This document shows, in pieces, positions 21,343 to 30,899 of a DNA stretch of 64,000 nucleotides; positions within the stretch are counted from its first letter, which is position 1, and the number at the start of each line of letters is the position of its first letter. The translations under genes were made by a program, and so were the position numbers. Under the pieces are notes generated by a model that had not been told where the DNA came from, did not search any database, and was given only the letters and a program-made list of their open reading frames with translations. Origin of the DNA: Algoriphagus limi (lineage in GTDB: Bacteria; Bacteroidota; Bacteroidia; Cytophagales; Cyclobacteriaceae); NCBI RefSeq assembly GCF_024919275.1, contig NZ_JANWGH010000003.1, positions 471,677 through 535,676 of the forward strand, written 5' to 3'.

Positions 21343-22119
21343 ATGGAAGCTCCAATTAGACTCGAAAAGTCAAACCGAATCGGAAAAATAACGCTGAACC
21401 GTCCAGAGAAGAGAAATGCCATGAGCCCTGAATTAGTTGAGGGAATGCTGGGAGTTTTGGATGATTTAGAATCAGACAAGGATGTAAAAGTTGTAATTAT
21501 TGCCGCGGAAGGAAAGGCCTTCTGTGCAGGGGCAGATTTGGCCTATTTACAACAGATGCAAAGCTTTACTCCCGAGGAGAATCTCGCTGATAGTCAACGG
21601 CTGATGAGTTTATTTGATCGAATTTATAGTTTTCCCAAACCAGTGGTTGCTCAGGTTCAAGGTCATGCTTTGGCAGGAGGGTGTGGCTTGGTGACGGTTT
21701 GTGATTTTGCATTTACTGCTCCAGAAGCACTCTTTGGATATACAGAAGTGAAAATTGGTTTCATACCAGCATTAGTTTCGGTTTTTTTACAGGAGCAAAT
21801 TGGTGCTGCAAAAACTCAAGAATTACTTCTTTCAGGTGAATTGATCTCTGCTCAGAAGGCAGCGGAATTAGGGATCGTTACATCGGTGGTAGAGGCTGAG
21901 TTTTTAGAAAAGGAAGTCCAGAGTTTTGCACAAAAACTTATTGAAAATAATTCGGGTCATGCCATGACCACAACCAAGGCACTTCTTCGAAGCTTGCATC
22001 AGGAGGAAAGACAAAAGAAACTCGAAGAGGCTGCGGTTTTGAATGCTAAATCCAGATCCCACTCTGATTGTGTGAAAGGAATTTCAGCATTTTTAAATAA
22101 AGAAAAACCAAGCTGGTAA
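21343..22119 (+). CDS. Enoyl-CoA hydratase/isomerase family protein
   Basis: Crotonase-fold enzyme of 258 aa. The start is the ATG at 21343 (MEAPIRLEK), giving the normal family N terminus and no overlap with comEC; a longer in-frame version from 21223 would overlap comEC and add an unrelated segment. Oxyanion-hole motifs are AFCAGADLAYL and GHALAGGCGLVTVCDF; FGYTEVKIGFIPA carries the usual catalytic Glu position. It could hydrate enoyl-CoA, e.g. in leucine or fatty-acid breakdown (methylglutaconyl-CoA hydratase is possible). RecQ starts immediately after its stop. Confidence 0.92.
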   Translation: MEAPIRLEKSNRIGKITLNRPEKRNAMSPELVEGMLGVLDDLESDKDVKVVIIAAEGKAFCAGADLAYLQQMQSFTPEENLADSQRLMSLFDRIYSFPKPVVAQVQGHALAGGCGLVTVCDFAFTAPEALFGYTEVKIGFIPALVSVFLQEQIGAAKTQELLLSGELISAQKAAELGIVTSVVEAEFLEKEVQSFAQKLIENNSGHAMTTTKALLRSLHQEERQKKLEEAAVLNAKSRSHSDCVKGISAFLNKEKPSW

Positions 22120-24036
22120 TTGGAAAATAAAGCCAAGGAAATTCTGCAGCAGGTTTTTGGATTCGGAGATTTTCGGCCAGTCCAAAGGCAAGTCATCCAA
22201 TCTGTTTTGGATGGAGCGGATAGCCTTGCTCTAATGCCAACAGGTGGCGGAAAATCCCTTTGCTATCAGATTCCAGGCTTGACCCTAGAAGGGCTTTGTT
22301 TGGTGGTCAGTCCTTTGATCGCTTTGATGAAGGATCAGGTCGATCAACTTCGAGCTAGAGGAATTTTCGCTCAAGCGATCTATTCTGGAATGAGTTATCG
22401 GGAGATTGATCGGGCTTTGGATAATTGCATCTATGGGAATTACAAGTTTCTATATGTCTCTCCCGAACGATTAAAGTCCGATATTTTTATTGAGCGCTTC
22501 AAGCAAATGCCCATCAATTTGATAGCTGTCGATGAGGCGCATTGTATTTCCCAATGGGGGTATGATTTCAGGCCTCCTTATCTAGAAATTGCTGCTATTC
22601 GATCCTTTCATCCGAATGTCCCCATGCTGGCTTTGACTGCTTCTGCCACCCCACAGGTTCTGGAAGATATTGTGGAGAAGTTGGAGATGAATAAACCTCA
22701 GGTTTTCAGGCAAAGTTTTGCCAGGGAAAATCTGAGTTATCATGTTCGCTTGATAGAAAATAAATTAGAGAAAGGAAAAGAAATTCTGGATAGAGTAGGC
22801 GGAAGTGCTATTTGGTATGTGAGAAATAGGCAAGGCACTCAGCAAATAGCCAAAGCACTCTATCAATTAGGGATTTCTGCCACTTTTTACCATGCAGGCT
22901 TATCGGTGAAGGACAGAACGGAACGACAAGAAGCATGGATGAAAAACCAAGTTCGGGTGATAGTCTCTACCAATGCATTTGGGATGGGAATTGACAAGCC
23001 TGATGTGCGGGTGGTGATTCATTCTGATGTACCTGAAAATATCGAAAGTTATTATCAAGAAGCTGGACGTTCGGGAAGAGATGGCAAAAAGTCTTATGCT
23101 GTTTTGCTTTGCAATGAGGAAAATCTGGAAAAGTTGATGGATCGGGCTGCCCTAGTTTATCCTCCCATCGATTTTATCAAGAAGGTCTACCAATGCCTGG
23201 CCAATTATTTCCAGATAGCCGTTGGAAGCAATATGCTCAGCAGCTTTGATTTTGATTGGGGAGAGTTTGCAAAAACCTACAATTTGGGTGTTTTGGAGAC
23301 CTTTTATGCACTAAAGGTTTTGGAAGAGGAAGGTTTTATTGGCTTGAGTGAAAGTTACTATAGTCCATCCCGACTTCACTTTTTGGTGAATCCTCAGCAA
23401 TTGTATGAATTTCAGATCTCCCAAGCTCGATTGGATCCGGTTATTAAAATATTACTTCGGACCTATGGAGGGAATTTGTTTTCGGAATACATCAAAATCC
23501 AGGAATCCAAGCTCGCCAAGTTTCTGGAAATAAAGGAATCGGAGTTAGTAAAGCTTTTGGAGCGAATGGCTCAATTGGAAATTGCGGATTATGAAAAGCG
23601 AAAAGACAAGCCACAAATCACCTTTTTGACTGCTCGATATGATGCAGCCAAGTTACCCCTGAATGTCAAGCGAATTAGCCAAAGAAGGGATTTGACTTTA
23701 GAAAAAGCCAAAAGTATGGTCATGTATGTCCACCAAAATTTGATCTGTCGTACGCAGTTTATACAGGAGTATTTTGGGGAGAAAACAGACGAAGCCTGTG
23801 GAATATGCGATTGGTGTATTGCTCATCGAAGGGATCCGGGTGCTTTGGGAGAAAAACTTAGAAAGTGGATAATTGAAACTTTGCGGGTGGCTGGTGAGTT
23901 AGAACAAGACTCACTCATCAATCAGGTGAATTATTCTAATGCTGAATTCGCTGTCGAATTGATTCGAGAACTGATCGATGATGGGGCTATCAAATTGACT
24001 CCTTCCGGAACCCTAAAATTAAGCCTTGATGAATAG
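22120..24036 (+). CDS. recQ: ATP-dependent DNA helicase RecQ
   Basis: 3'-5' helicase of 638 aa acting in recombination and repair. Motif 0 FGFGDFRPVQRQVI, Walker A MPTGGGKSLCYQ, Walker B/aromatic loop AVDEAHCISQWGYDFRP, motif VI GRSGRDGKKS. The RQC zinc cysteines are in ICRTQF and ACGICDWC; there is no HRDC domain, as in shorter Bacteroidota RecQ proteins. The start is a TTG directly after the hydratase stop codon (TAATTG); no ATG is available. The next gene overlaps its 3' end by 8 nt. Confidence 0.95.
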   Translation: MENKAKEILQQVFGFGDFRPVQRQVIQSVLDGADSLALMPTGGGKSLCYQIPGLTLEGLCLVVSPLIALMKDQVDQLRARGIFAQAIYSGMSYREIDRALDNCIYGNYKFLYVSPERLKSDIFIERFKQMPINLIAVDEAHCISQWGYDFRPPYLEIAAIRSFHPNVPMLALTASATPQVLEDIVEKLEMNKPQVFRQSFARENLSYHVRLIENKLEKGKEILDRVGGSAIWYVRNRQGTQQIAKALYQLGISATFYHAGLSVKDRTERQEAWMKNQVRVIVSTNAFGMGIDKPDVRVVIHSDVPENIESYYQEAGRSGRDGKKSYAVLLCNEENLEKLMDRAALVYPPIDFIKKVYQCLANYFQIAVGSNMLSSFDFDWGEFAKTYNLGVLETFYALKVLEEEGFIGLSESYYSPSRLHFLVNPQQLYEFQISQARLDPVIKILLRTYGGNLFSEYIKIQESKLAKFLEIKESELVKLLERMAQLEIADYEKRKDKPQITFLTARYDAAKLPLNVKRISQRRDLTLEKAKSMVMYVHQNLICRTQFIQEYFGEKTDEACGICDWCIAHRRDPGALGEKLRKWIIETLRVAGELEQDSLINQVNYSNAEFAVELIRELIDDGAIKLTPSGTLKLSLDE

Positions 24037-24628
24037 CTTCTTTGACGATCTTTTTGGAAAGATTTTTAAGAATCCAGCCAAAAACCCTGTAAAGGTGAAG
24101 GAGAATTATGAGTTTAAAGAAGCGGATTTGCAGGAAATTGAGAGTTGGATGGAAAGTAATGAAGCGACCCGCTTATTTGATCAAGTCTATCGGAGTTATC
24201 ATTTGAAAAGGACCGGAATCAACCAGAGTCCACAGGTTCATCTTTTCCAATCTCCCTATGCAAATGGTTTCGCGGTTACCTACGAGCACCCGTTTACGCC
24301 AGAAACTTTTTCCAAGCTTTTCTTGGCTTTTTCGCGACGCATCCTAGCTTTGGGGTATAAGCAGGTGAGTCTTGATCGAAAAATGGAAGAAATTAACGAT
24401 CAGGTAAAAACCACAGAAAAGTTTTACCTTAAGCCTCCCTTGCAATCACCCTCCGAAAATCAGCGGATTTCCCAGCTTTTCGGAAATGTAAGTATTGAGA
24501 AAATCAGTATTGACAATAAACCCAGTTACCTGAAGCTTCTGGTGACGGTCTATTCGGACCGACTCTATGAAGATGCTCAACCTTTCGACCAAATGATCGA
24601 TCGCTTATTCGATACCAAAAATGGATAG
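24029..24628 (+). CDS. Conserved hypothetical protein
   Basis: Cytosolic protein of 199 aa with no recognised domain. It starts with ATG at 24029 (a TTG lies 3 nt before) inside the recQ end, and overlaps the following nudix gene by 8 nt, so it is coupled to both. The sequence is charged and amphipathic (FDQVYRSYHLKRTGI, FSRRILALGYKQVSLDRKM) and ends in a sheet-like segment (YLKLLVTVYSDRLYEDAQPF). No signal, membrane or metal motif is seen. A role in repair or nucleotide hygiene is suggested only by its neighbours. Confidence 0.75.
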   Translation: MNSFFDDLFGKIFKNPAKNPVKVKENYEFKEADLQEIESWMESNEATRLFDQVYRSYHLKRTGINQSPQVHLFQSPYANGFAVTYEHPFTPETFSKLFLAFSRRILALGYKQVSLDRKMEEINDQVKTTEKFYLKPPLQSPSENQRISQLFGNVSIEKISIDNKPSYLKLLVTVYSDRLYEDAQPFDQMIDRLFDTKNG

Positions 24629-25172
24629 ATACACCTTTCAAAAACAACTGGAATTGTACAGAACCCCTTACGAAGAGGAGGCTGAATTTATTGCTGATTT
24701 TGCGACTTTGACAGAGGATCCGCTTGCTTACAAGCGGGAAAGACTGGCTGGACATTTTACAGCTTCATCCTGGATTGTAAATAAGAAGCGAACGCACACT
24801 TTGCTGACTTTGCATCGAAAATTGGGGCGTTGGCTTCAATTGGGAGGTCATGCCGATGGAAATGAAAACCTGATGGAGGTGGCTATGAAAGAGGCAAGAG
24901 AAGAAAGTGGCTTACAGAATCTTCGATTAGTGGAAGAGCAGATTTTTGATTTGGATAAACATATTATTCCGGAGCGTCCCCATGTTCCCGAGCATTACCA
25001 CTATGATGTTCGCTTTCTTTTGGAAGCGGATATGAATGAACCCCTTCAGATTAGCGATGAGAGTATTTCTTTGGCTTGGTTTAGTTTTGATTCAGTAGCT
25101 GATATGATTGGGTACAATCCTTCCATTCTTCGAATGCTTGAAAAAACCAGTAAATCAGAAATTTTGCTTTAA
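24621..25172 (+). CDS. Nudix hydrolase
   Basis: Cytosolic pyrophosphatase of 183 aa. The Nudix box GGHADGNENLMEVAMKEAREESG fits the G-x5-E-x7-REUxEExGU pattern with the metal-binding Glu residues. The N-terminal ~45 residues precede the domain and contain FIADFATLTEDPLAYKRE. The substrate (oxidised nucleotides, ADP-ribose, CoA) cannot be told. It sits in a tight run between the hypothetical protein and the thioesterase gene. Confidence 0.92.
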   Translation: MDRYTFQKQLELYRTPYEEEAEFIADFATLTEDPLAYKRERLAGHFTASSWIVNKKRTHTLLTLHRKLGRWLQLGGHADGNENLMEVAMKEAREESGLQNLRLVEEQIFDLDKHIIPERPHVPEHYHYDVRFLLEADMNEPLQISDESISLAWFSFDSVADMIGYNPSILRMLEKTSKSEILL

Positions 25173-25187
25173 GACCTAAGGATTCAT

Positions 25188-25610
25188 ATGAATACTTTTG
25201 AGGGATTTGATTTTTCGGTTCCGATTCAGGTTCGATTTTCGGATATAGATGGCTATATGCATGTAAATAATGGGATTTATTTCAATTATTTTGAGCATGC
25301 CAGAGCCCAATATCTATATGAACTTTGTGGCTGGAATATCATGGAAGTTGGTACAGTAGTGGCTCGGATAGAGTTAGATTATGTACGTCCCATCCATATG
25401 GAAGATAAGATTAAAGCATATGTCCGTTGCAGCCGATTGGGTAATACATCTTTTGACTTGGAGCAAGTTTTAGTGGATGAATCTAGTCAACGGGTTTTTG
25501 CAAAATGTAAAACCATCATGGTATCCGTTTCTATGGAAAACATGAAACCTGTCTCTATTCCAAACAATTACCGAGAGATTATGGAAGCAGATCTCAACAA
25601 AAGCGCTTGA
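25188..25610 (+). CDS. 4HBT-type acyl-CoA thioesterase
   Basis: Hotdog-fold thioesterase of 140 aa. The family motif IQVRFSDIDGYMHVNNGIYFNYFEHAR carries the catalytic Asp, and the remainder (YVRPIHMEDKIKAYVRC) is standard. It resembles YbgC/FcbC-type thioesterases acting on small acyl-CoAs. It lies 15 nt after the nudix gene and immediately before the promoter of the TPR lipoprotein gene. Confidence 0.9.
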   Translation: MNTFEGFDFSVPIQVRFSDIDGYMHVNNGIYFNYFEHARAQYLYELCGWNIMEVGTVVARIELDYVRPIHMEDKIKAYVRCSRLGNTSFDLEQVLVDESSQRVFAKCKTIMVSVSMENMKPVSIPNNYREIMEADLNKSA

Positions 25611-25615
25611 TTCCC

Positions 25616-25623
25616 TATCTTTG
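25616..25623 (+). promoter_or_regulatory. -7 element TATCTTTG of the TPR lipoprotein promoter
   Basis: Exact match in CCTATCTTTGCGC, 18 nt before the GTG start at 25642. An apparent TTG start at 25621 lies inside this element. Confidence 0.75.
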
Positions 25624-25641
25624 CGCAAAATCAATAAGGAA

Positions 25642-26349
25642 GTGAAGAAAATTTGGATTTTGGGGCTGCTTGTATTCAGCCTTGGAGCTTGTGCACCCAG
25701 CGAGGAAGAGCTGATAAAAGCAGGAATGGAAAAAATGGATACCCAACAATGGGATGATGCCATTTCTATTTTTGATAGGGTTTTGGAGAAAAATGCAAGC
25801 CAAGGACAGGCACTCAATGCAAAGGGAGTTGCCCTATTTCAGCAAGAAAAATACAAGGAGGCAATTTCCGTTTTCTCTGAAGCCATCGAAGTAGACTCAG
25901 CCAGTTATAAGCCTTGGTTTAATCGAGGGAATTCACACTTCGAATTGGGGAACTTGAAAGAAGCGGTGTCAGATTACAATATGGCCAATCGCTTGGATCC
26001 TCAACAGACTGATATTTACTACAACCGAGGTTTAGCGCTTTTAGGAATTGAATATTATGAAGATGCTATTTTGGATTTCGATATGGCGATTCAGGTAAAT
26101 CCCAATCAAGCCCTGGTGTATTTTAATAAAGGAAAAGCTCAAATGGGAAATAATGACCCAATTGGAGCACTTGAATCTTTGACTAATGCTGTCAATTTGG
26201 ATCCCAAAAACGGAGCTGCATATTATTTATTGGGAGTGACTAGATTGAGTGCTTTGAATGAAAAATCGGAGGGATGTGCTGATTTACAAATGGCTCTTTC
26301 CTTGGGGTACCAAGAAGCTGAAAGCTGGGTGAAAGACTTCTGTCAGTAA
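25642..26349 (+). CDS. TPR-repeat lipoprotein
   Basis: Exported 235-aa protein. GTG start at 25642 gives the signal MKKIWILGLLVFSLGAC with lipobox LGAC (Cys17), so it is tethered to the periplasmic or outer-membrane face. Five to six 34-residue TPR units follow (WDDAISIFDRVLEKN, YKEAISVFSEAIEVD, LKEAVSDYNMANRLD, YEDAILDFDMAIQVN, PIGALESLTNAVNLD), forming a protein-interaction scaffold. The TTG at 25621 is rejected because it lies in the promoter. tsaC follows with 1 nt spacing. Confidence 0.9.
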   Translation: MKKIWILGLLVFSLGACAPSEEELIKAGMEKMDTQQWDDAISIFDRVLEKNASQGQALNAKGVALFQQEKYKEAISVFSEAIEVDSASYKPWFNRGNSHFELGNLKEAVSDYNMANRLDPQQTDIYYNRGLALLGIEYYEDAILDFDMAIQVNPNQALVYFNKGKAQMGNNDPIGALESLTNAVNLDPKNGAAYYLLGVTRLSALNEKSEGCADLQMALSLGYQEAESWVKDFCQ

Positions 26350-26350
26350 A

Positions 26351-27316
26351 ATGGCTATCATCGGTCAGGACATAGAGAAAGCAAAAGAATTTTTGGAAGC
26401 TGGCCAATTGGTTGCTATTCCGACTGAGACAGTATATGGTCTAGCTGGGAATGCGCTTGATGTCGGAGCAGTGGCAAAGATTTTTGAAACTAAAAATCGC
26501 CCATCTTTTGATCCTTTGATCGTCCATACAGATTCAATCGAAAAAATTGGAGCTTTTGTAGGCGAAATTCCTGATCCTCTACGAAAGTTGGGAGAGAATT
26601 TTTGGCCAGGACCTTTGACGCTTTTGCTGGAAAAGAAAGCAATCATTCCTGATTTAGTAACTGCTGGATTGAATCGAGTTGCCGTTCGGCTTCCCCGACA
26701 TTCTTTGACGAGAAGTTTACTTGAAGCATTAGACTTTCCTTTGGCAGCTCCTAGTGCTAACCCCTTTGGCTATATCAGTCCAACTCGGGCAACTCATGTT
26801 GAAAAGCAATTGGGGGATAAAATCCCCTATATTTTGGATGGAGGAAGCTGTGTAGTTGGCTTGGAAAGTACCATTGTGGGGATGGAAGATGGGAAAGTGA
26901 CTGTTTATCGCTTAGGAGGCTTAGATCTAAATCAAATCACAGAACTAGTGGGAGAAGTTGAAATTAAGTCCCACAGCAGTTCAAATCCAGCGGCTCCAGG
27001 TTTGTTGAAGAGTCACTATGCGCCTTCCAAAGAGTTCGTTTTAGGTAATTTGGATGAGTTAGTCCCCGAAATGCTACAAAGAGGAAAACCTTTTGGGGTT
27101 TTGAGTTTAAGTAAGCGTTTTACTTTGGATTGTCCTGCACCCCAATTTCAATTGAGTCCTAGCGGGGATTTGGTGGAGGCTGCCCGGAATTTATTTGATT
27201 ATTTGCGTCAATTGGATCAATCAGGTGTGGAGTTGATTTTGGCTGAGTTGATGCCTGAAAAAGGATTGGGCCGTGCTATTAATGATCGCTTAAGAAGAGC
27301 TGCTGCTAAGGGATAA
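26351..27316 (+). CDS. tsaC: L-threonylcarbamoyladenylate synthase
   Basis: Makes threonylcarbamoyl-AMP from Thr, bicarbonate and ATP for the t6A37 modification of ANN-decoding tRNAs. At 321 aa it is the long Sua5/YwlC form: YrdC domain (about 1-190) with PTETVYGLAGNA, KNRPSFDPLIVH, WPGPLT, VAVRLPRH and APSANPFG, plus the C-terminal Sua5 domain (about 205-320; RRAAAKG end). It follows the TPR lipoprotein by 1 nt. Confidence 0.94.
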   Translation: MAIIGQDIEKAKEFLEAGQLVAIPTETVYGLAGNALDVGAVAKIFETKNRPSFDPLIVHTDSIEKIGAFVGEIPDPLRKLGENFWPGPLTLLLEKKAIIPDLVTAGLNRVAVRLPRHSLTRSLLEALDFPLAAPSANPFGYISPTRATHVEKQLGDKIPYILDGGSCVVGLESTIVGMEDGKVTVYRLGGLDLNQITELVGEVEIKSHSSSNPAAPGLLKSHYAPSKEFVLGNLDELVPEMLQRGKPFGVLSLSKRFTLDCPAPQFQLSPSGDLVEAARNLFDYLRQLDQSGVELILAELMPEKGLGRAINDRLRRAAAKG

Positions 27317-27422
27317 TTTTTAACCCTTGATTTCCCACTTCAAGAAAATCGCTTTTTGTTGTAATCTTTGATAAATTCGACCGTGTTTTTCGAATTTTCT
27401 AAAATCTATTAAATCCTATTTT

Positions 27423-28622
27423 ATGAATCCTAGAATCAAAAACGTAGATAATCTGAGTTTCGAGGGGAAGAAGGCCCTTGTACGGGTGGATTTCAACGTC
27501 CCTTTGGATGAAAATCTGAAAGTAACGGATGATACCCGGATACAAGCTGCTTTGCCTACCATCAAGAAAATACTAAAGGATGGAGGAGCGGCTATTTTGA
27601 TGTCTCATTTGGGAAGACCTAAAAATGGTCCGGAAGACAAATTTTCTCTGAGGCACATTGTTATGGACTTGGAAAAAGCCTTGGGGCAACCTGTTAAATT
27701 TGCTTCTGATTGCATTGGAGAAGAAGCAAAAATGTTGGCGGCTGGCTTGAAGCCTGGAGAGGTCTTGCTTTTGGAAAACCTTCGCTTCTACAAAGAAGAA
27801 GAAAAGGGAGATCCGGAATTCGCAAAGAAATTGGCCTCCATGGGCGATATCTATGTAAATGATGCCTTTGGTACTGCGCATCGTGCTCATGCCTCTACAG
27901 CGGTCATAGCACGGTTTTTTACAGAGAAAGTTTGCGGCTACCTCATGCTTTCCGAGCTAGAGAATGCTGACAAGGTTTTAGGCAATCCTGAAAGACCTTA
28001 CACAGCAATCATGGGAGGTGCTAAGATCTCAGATAAGATTTTGATCATAGAGCGTCTGTTGGATAAAGTGGACAATTTGATCATTGGTGGAGGGATGTCC
28101 TATACGTTTGCCAAGGCTCAAGGCGGAACAATCGGAGATTCTTTGCTGGAAGCTGATAAGTTGGACTTTGTGTTGGAGTTGATGGAAAAAGCCAAATCAA
28201 AAGGCGTGAATTTGATTCTTCCAGTTGATACTGTGATTTCAAAGGCTTTTGCCAACGATGCAGAACAAGGCTTGGCTAATAAAGGGGAAATTCCTGACGG
28301 TTGGATGGGCTTAGATATCGGTCCCAAAACCCGTGAATTGTTTGCTGAAACGATTTTGAAGTCCAAAACTATTCTTTGGAATGGCCCAATGGGTGTGTTT
28401 GAAATGGAGTCATTCGACAAAGGAACAAAAGCAGTGGCTGAAGCCGTTGTGGAGGCTACTAAAAATGGAGCTTTCTCCTTGATCGGTGGAGGTGATTCAG
28501 CTGCTGCAGTCAATAAATTTGGCTTTGGAGATCAGGTTTCCTTTGTATCTACCGGTGGTGGAGCTTTATTGGAATATATGGAAGGAAAAGAGTTGCCTGG
28601 CGTGGCTGCTTTGAGACCTTGA
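27423..28622 (+). CDS. pgk: Phosphoglycerate kinase
   Basis: Cytosolic glycolytic enzyme transferring phosphate from 1,3-bisphosphoglycerate to ADP. 399 aa with the signatures [68 protein letters not shown] and [11 protein letters not shown]. The 106-nt leader upstream is AT-rich with a near-consensus TAATCTTTG. A bidirectional terminator separates it from tsf. Confidence 0.97.
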   Translation: MNPRIKNVDNLSFEGKKALVRVDFNVPLDENLKVTDDTRIQAALPTIKKILKDGGAAILMSHLGRPKNGPEDKFSLRHIVMDLEKALGQPVKFASDCIGEEAKMLAAGLKPGEVLLLENLRFYKEEEKGDPEFAKKLASMGDIYVNDAFGTAHRAHASTAVIARFFTEKVCGYLMLSELENADKVLGNPERPYTAIMGGAKISDKILIIERLLDKVDNLIIGGGMSYTFAKAQGGTIGDSLLEADKLDFVLELMEKAKSKGVNLILPVDTVISKAFANDAEQGLANKGEIPDGWMGLDIGPKTRELFAETILKSKTILWNGPMGVFEMESFDKGTKAVAEAVVEATKNGAFSLIGGGDSAAAVNKFGFGDQVSFVSTGGGALLEYMEGKELPGVAALRP

Positions 28623-28641
28623 TAAAAAAATAAAAGCAATA

Positions 28642-28677
28642 AAAAACCCTTTCTGAATCAACAGAAAGGGTTTTTTT
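28642..28677. terminator. Bidirectional terminator between pgk and tsf
   Basis: AAAAACCCTTTCTG, loop AATCAA, CAGAAAGGGTTTTT: a 14-bp stem with A/T runs, usable from both the pgk and tsf sides. Confidence 0.9.
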
Positions 28678-28696
28678 ATGATTAGTCGGAAGTTAA

Positions 28697-29527
28697 TTAT
28701 CCGATAGAGATTCTCTTGAAAGCTGCAACGGTCAAACCTTTGCTTACTCCATCCAAGTATTGAGCGATGGTTTTGCTGCTGTCTTTTACGAACTGCTGGC
28801 TCAACAAAGTATTTTCTTTGTAGAATTTGTTCAATTTGCCCATTGCAATTTTTTCCAACATTTCTTCAGGCTTACCTTCAGCTCTAGCTTGCTCTTTACC
28901 TACTTCGATTTCACGCTCGATAGTAGAAGCATCTACTCCGTCTTTGTCAACAGCTACTGGGTTCATAGCTGCAATTTGCATTGCAACGTCTTTTCCAGCT
29001 TCTTCAACGTCAGCTCCGTTAGTGTTGGTCAAACCTACCAATACACCCAATTTACCATTGGAGTGGATATAAGGAACAACAGCCTCAGCAGAAACGGTCT
29101 CGAAGTGAGAAACGTCGATTTTCTCACCGATTTTACCGGTCATCTCAACAATTTTTTCTGCTACAGTGATTCCTTCGATAGGTAAAGCCATGATAGCTTC
29201 TTTAGAAGTAGCACCGTTTTCTACAGCTAGGTTCAAAAGGGTGTTTGCGAAAGCACCGAACTCTTCGTTTTTAGCTACGAAGTCAGTTTCGCAAGTCAAG
29301 GAAAGAATAGTTCCTTTTGTTCCGTCTTCGCTAACGTGAGTTACCACTACACCTTCTTTGGTTTCGCGATCAGCTCTGGAAGCAGATACTTTTTGACCTT
29401 TTTTACGTAGGATGTCGATTGCTTTTTCGAAATCGCCTTCAGCTTCAGTCAAAGCTTTTTTGCAATCCATCATACCGGCACCGGTCATTTGTCTCAATTT
29501 GTTTACTTCTTGTGCAGTAATTGCCAT
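28697..29527 (-). CDS. tsf: Elongation factor Ts
   Basis: Nucleotide-exchange factor for EF-Tu, 276 aa. N-terminal UBA-like domain MAITAQEVNKLRQMTGAGMMDCKKAL, the core SLTCETDFVAKNEEF and the two-domain dimerisation region are canonical. The second conserved signature is GKIGEKIDV. It is last in the rplM-rpsI-rpsB-tsf series, 172 nt after rpsB with a terminator in between. Confidence 0.97.
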   Translation of the reverse strand: MAITAQEVNKLRQMTGAGMMDCKKALTEAEGDFEKAIDILRKKGQKVSASRADRETKEGVVVTHVSEDGTKGTILSLTCETDFVAKNEEFGAFANTLLNLAVENGATSKEAIMALPIEGITVAEKIVEMTGKIGEKIDVSHFETVSAEAVVPYIHSNGKLGVLVGLTNTNGADVEEAGKDVAMQIAAMNPVAVDKDGVDASTIEREIEVGKEQARAEGKPEEMLEKIAMGKLNKFYKENTLLSQQFVKDSSKTIAQYLDGVSKGLTVAAFKRISIG

Positions 29528-29631
29528 TTTCGGGTCTGTTTATGGAATTAAACGATATTTATTTCATTTGAAAGCCTGCTAGGCAAGTTTTGGATCTGAT
29601 TCATTTTGGAATCCGACCCCATCAGATAAAA

Positions 29632-29674
29632 CAAAAAATTGAACATCGGCCGGAACCAGATGTTCAATTTTTTT
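29632..29674 (-). terminator. Terminator between rpsB and tsf
   Basis: TTGAACATC / GATGTTCAA (9 bp) with an 11-nt loop, followed on the minus strand by TTTTTTG. It would cut or reduce read-through from rpsB into tsf. Confidence 0.8.
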
Positions 29675-29699
29675 AATTATTTCAAAATCAGCAGTGGGA

Positions 29700-30461
29700 T
29701 TATTCTTTGGTTTCAGCGTCAACGGCTCTTTTAGCCTCTTCCTCTTCAGAAAGTTTCGCTTCTTCCTTCTCTTTTTTGCGCTCAGCTAGGCCTTCTTCAA
29801 TAGCCGCACCGAATGCTTTGACGAGTAGATTAACTGATTTGAATGCATCATCATTGGCAGGGATAGGGAAATCCACCTCATTTGGGTTGGAGTTTGTATC
29901 TACCAATGCGAAAACAGGGATACCAAGCTTTTGTGCTTCGGCAATCGCAATGTGCTCACGCTTGATGTCTACGATGAAAAGAGCAGCAGGAAGTCTGGTC
30001 AAGTCAGCGATACCGCCAAGAACAGTTTCCATTTTGTCTTTTTGACGAGAGATCATCAATCGCTCTTTTTTCGCCATGTTCTTGAAAGAATCTTCTTTCA
30101 TCATCTTATCCAAAGAAGACATCTTCTTCAAGGATTTTCTGATAGTAGCGAAGTTGGTCAACATACCACCCAACCATCTTTCGGTTACGTAAGGCATGTT
30201 TAGACGGCGAGCTTCGTCAGCTACTAGGTCTTTAGCCTGTTTTTTAGTAGCCACGAACATTACTTTTTTGCCTGATCTTACGATCTGCTTGACTGCGGCG
30301 GATGCTTCTTCGAGGCAGGCAAGCGTTTTATTAAGGTCGATAATGTGGATTCCGTTCTTCTCCATGAAGATGTATGGAGCCATACGGGGATCCCACTTTC
30401 TCGTCAAGTGTCCGAAGTGAACACCAGCATCCAATAAGTCTTTGTATTCGATTTTTGACAT
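29700..30461 (-). CDS. rpsB: 30S ribosomal protein S2
   Basis: 253-aa S2 with hallmark segments [36 protein letters not shown] and the C-terminal Lys/Glu-rich tail ([18 protein letters not shown]). Part of the small-subunit body. It follows rpsI after 39 nt, so it shares that transcript. Confidence 0.97.
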   Translation of the reverse strand: MSKIEYKDLLDAGVHFGHLTRKWDPRMAPYIFMEKNGIHIIDLNKTLACLEEASAAVKQIVRSGKKVMFVATKKQAKDLVADEARRLNMPYVTERWLGGMLTNFATIRKSLKKMSSLDKMMKEDSFKNMAKKERLMISRQKDKMETVLGGIADLTRLPAALFIVDIKREHIAIAEAQKLGIPVFALVDTNSNPNEVDFPIPANDDAFKSVNLLVKAFGAAIEEGLAERKKEKEEAKLSEEEEAKRAVDAETKE

Positions 30462-30500
30462 GAATTAAATTGGTTTCTATTAATTGGGAGGAAGTTCCGA

Positions 30501-30887
30501 TTAACGCTTGGAGAACTGGAATCTTCTTCGTGCTTTTCTTCTTCCTGGCTTCTTACGCTCGACCATACGAGGGTCACGAGTCAAGAATCCTTCTTTCTTC
30601 AATGGACCTCTGTGCTCTTCATTTACTTCGCACAAAGCTCTGGCGATTGCCATTCTAGCAGCTTCTGCTTGTCCTTTGATTCCACCGCCATCTACATTGA
30701 TCTTGATGTCGAAGTTTCCGTCTTCACCTACCAAAGTCAAAGGCTGCTTAACCACGATTTGGTGTAGGTCAAATGGGAAATATTTCTCCAAAGACTGCTT
30801 GTTTACGGTGATTTCTCCTTTACCCGGCTGCAAATAGATTCGGGCTACTGAGGTTTTTCTTCTACCGATTGTATTGATTACATCCAT
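30501..30887 (-). CDS. rpsI: 30S ribosomal protein S9
   Basis: 128-aa S9 with IGRRKTSVARIYLQPG at the N terminus and the terminal RKKPGRRKARRRFQFSKR, whose last residues contact P-site tRNA. It follows rplM by 12 nt. Confidence 0.97.
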   Translation of the reverse strand: MDVINTIGRRKTSVARIYLQPGKGEITVNKQSLEKYFPFDLHQIVVKQPLTLVGEDGNFDIKINVDGGGIKGQAEAARMAIARALCEVNEEHRGPLKKEGFLTRDPRMVERKKPGRRKARRRFQFSKR

Positions 30888-30899
30888 GAGTTATTACGA

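Noticed and set aside
28760-30837. Plus-strand frames opposite tsf, rpsB and rpsI
   Set aside because: Antisense shadows of highly conserved ribosomal genes; no start context or domain.
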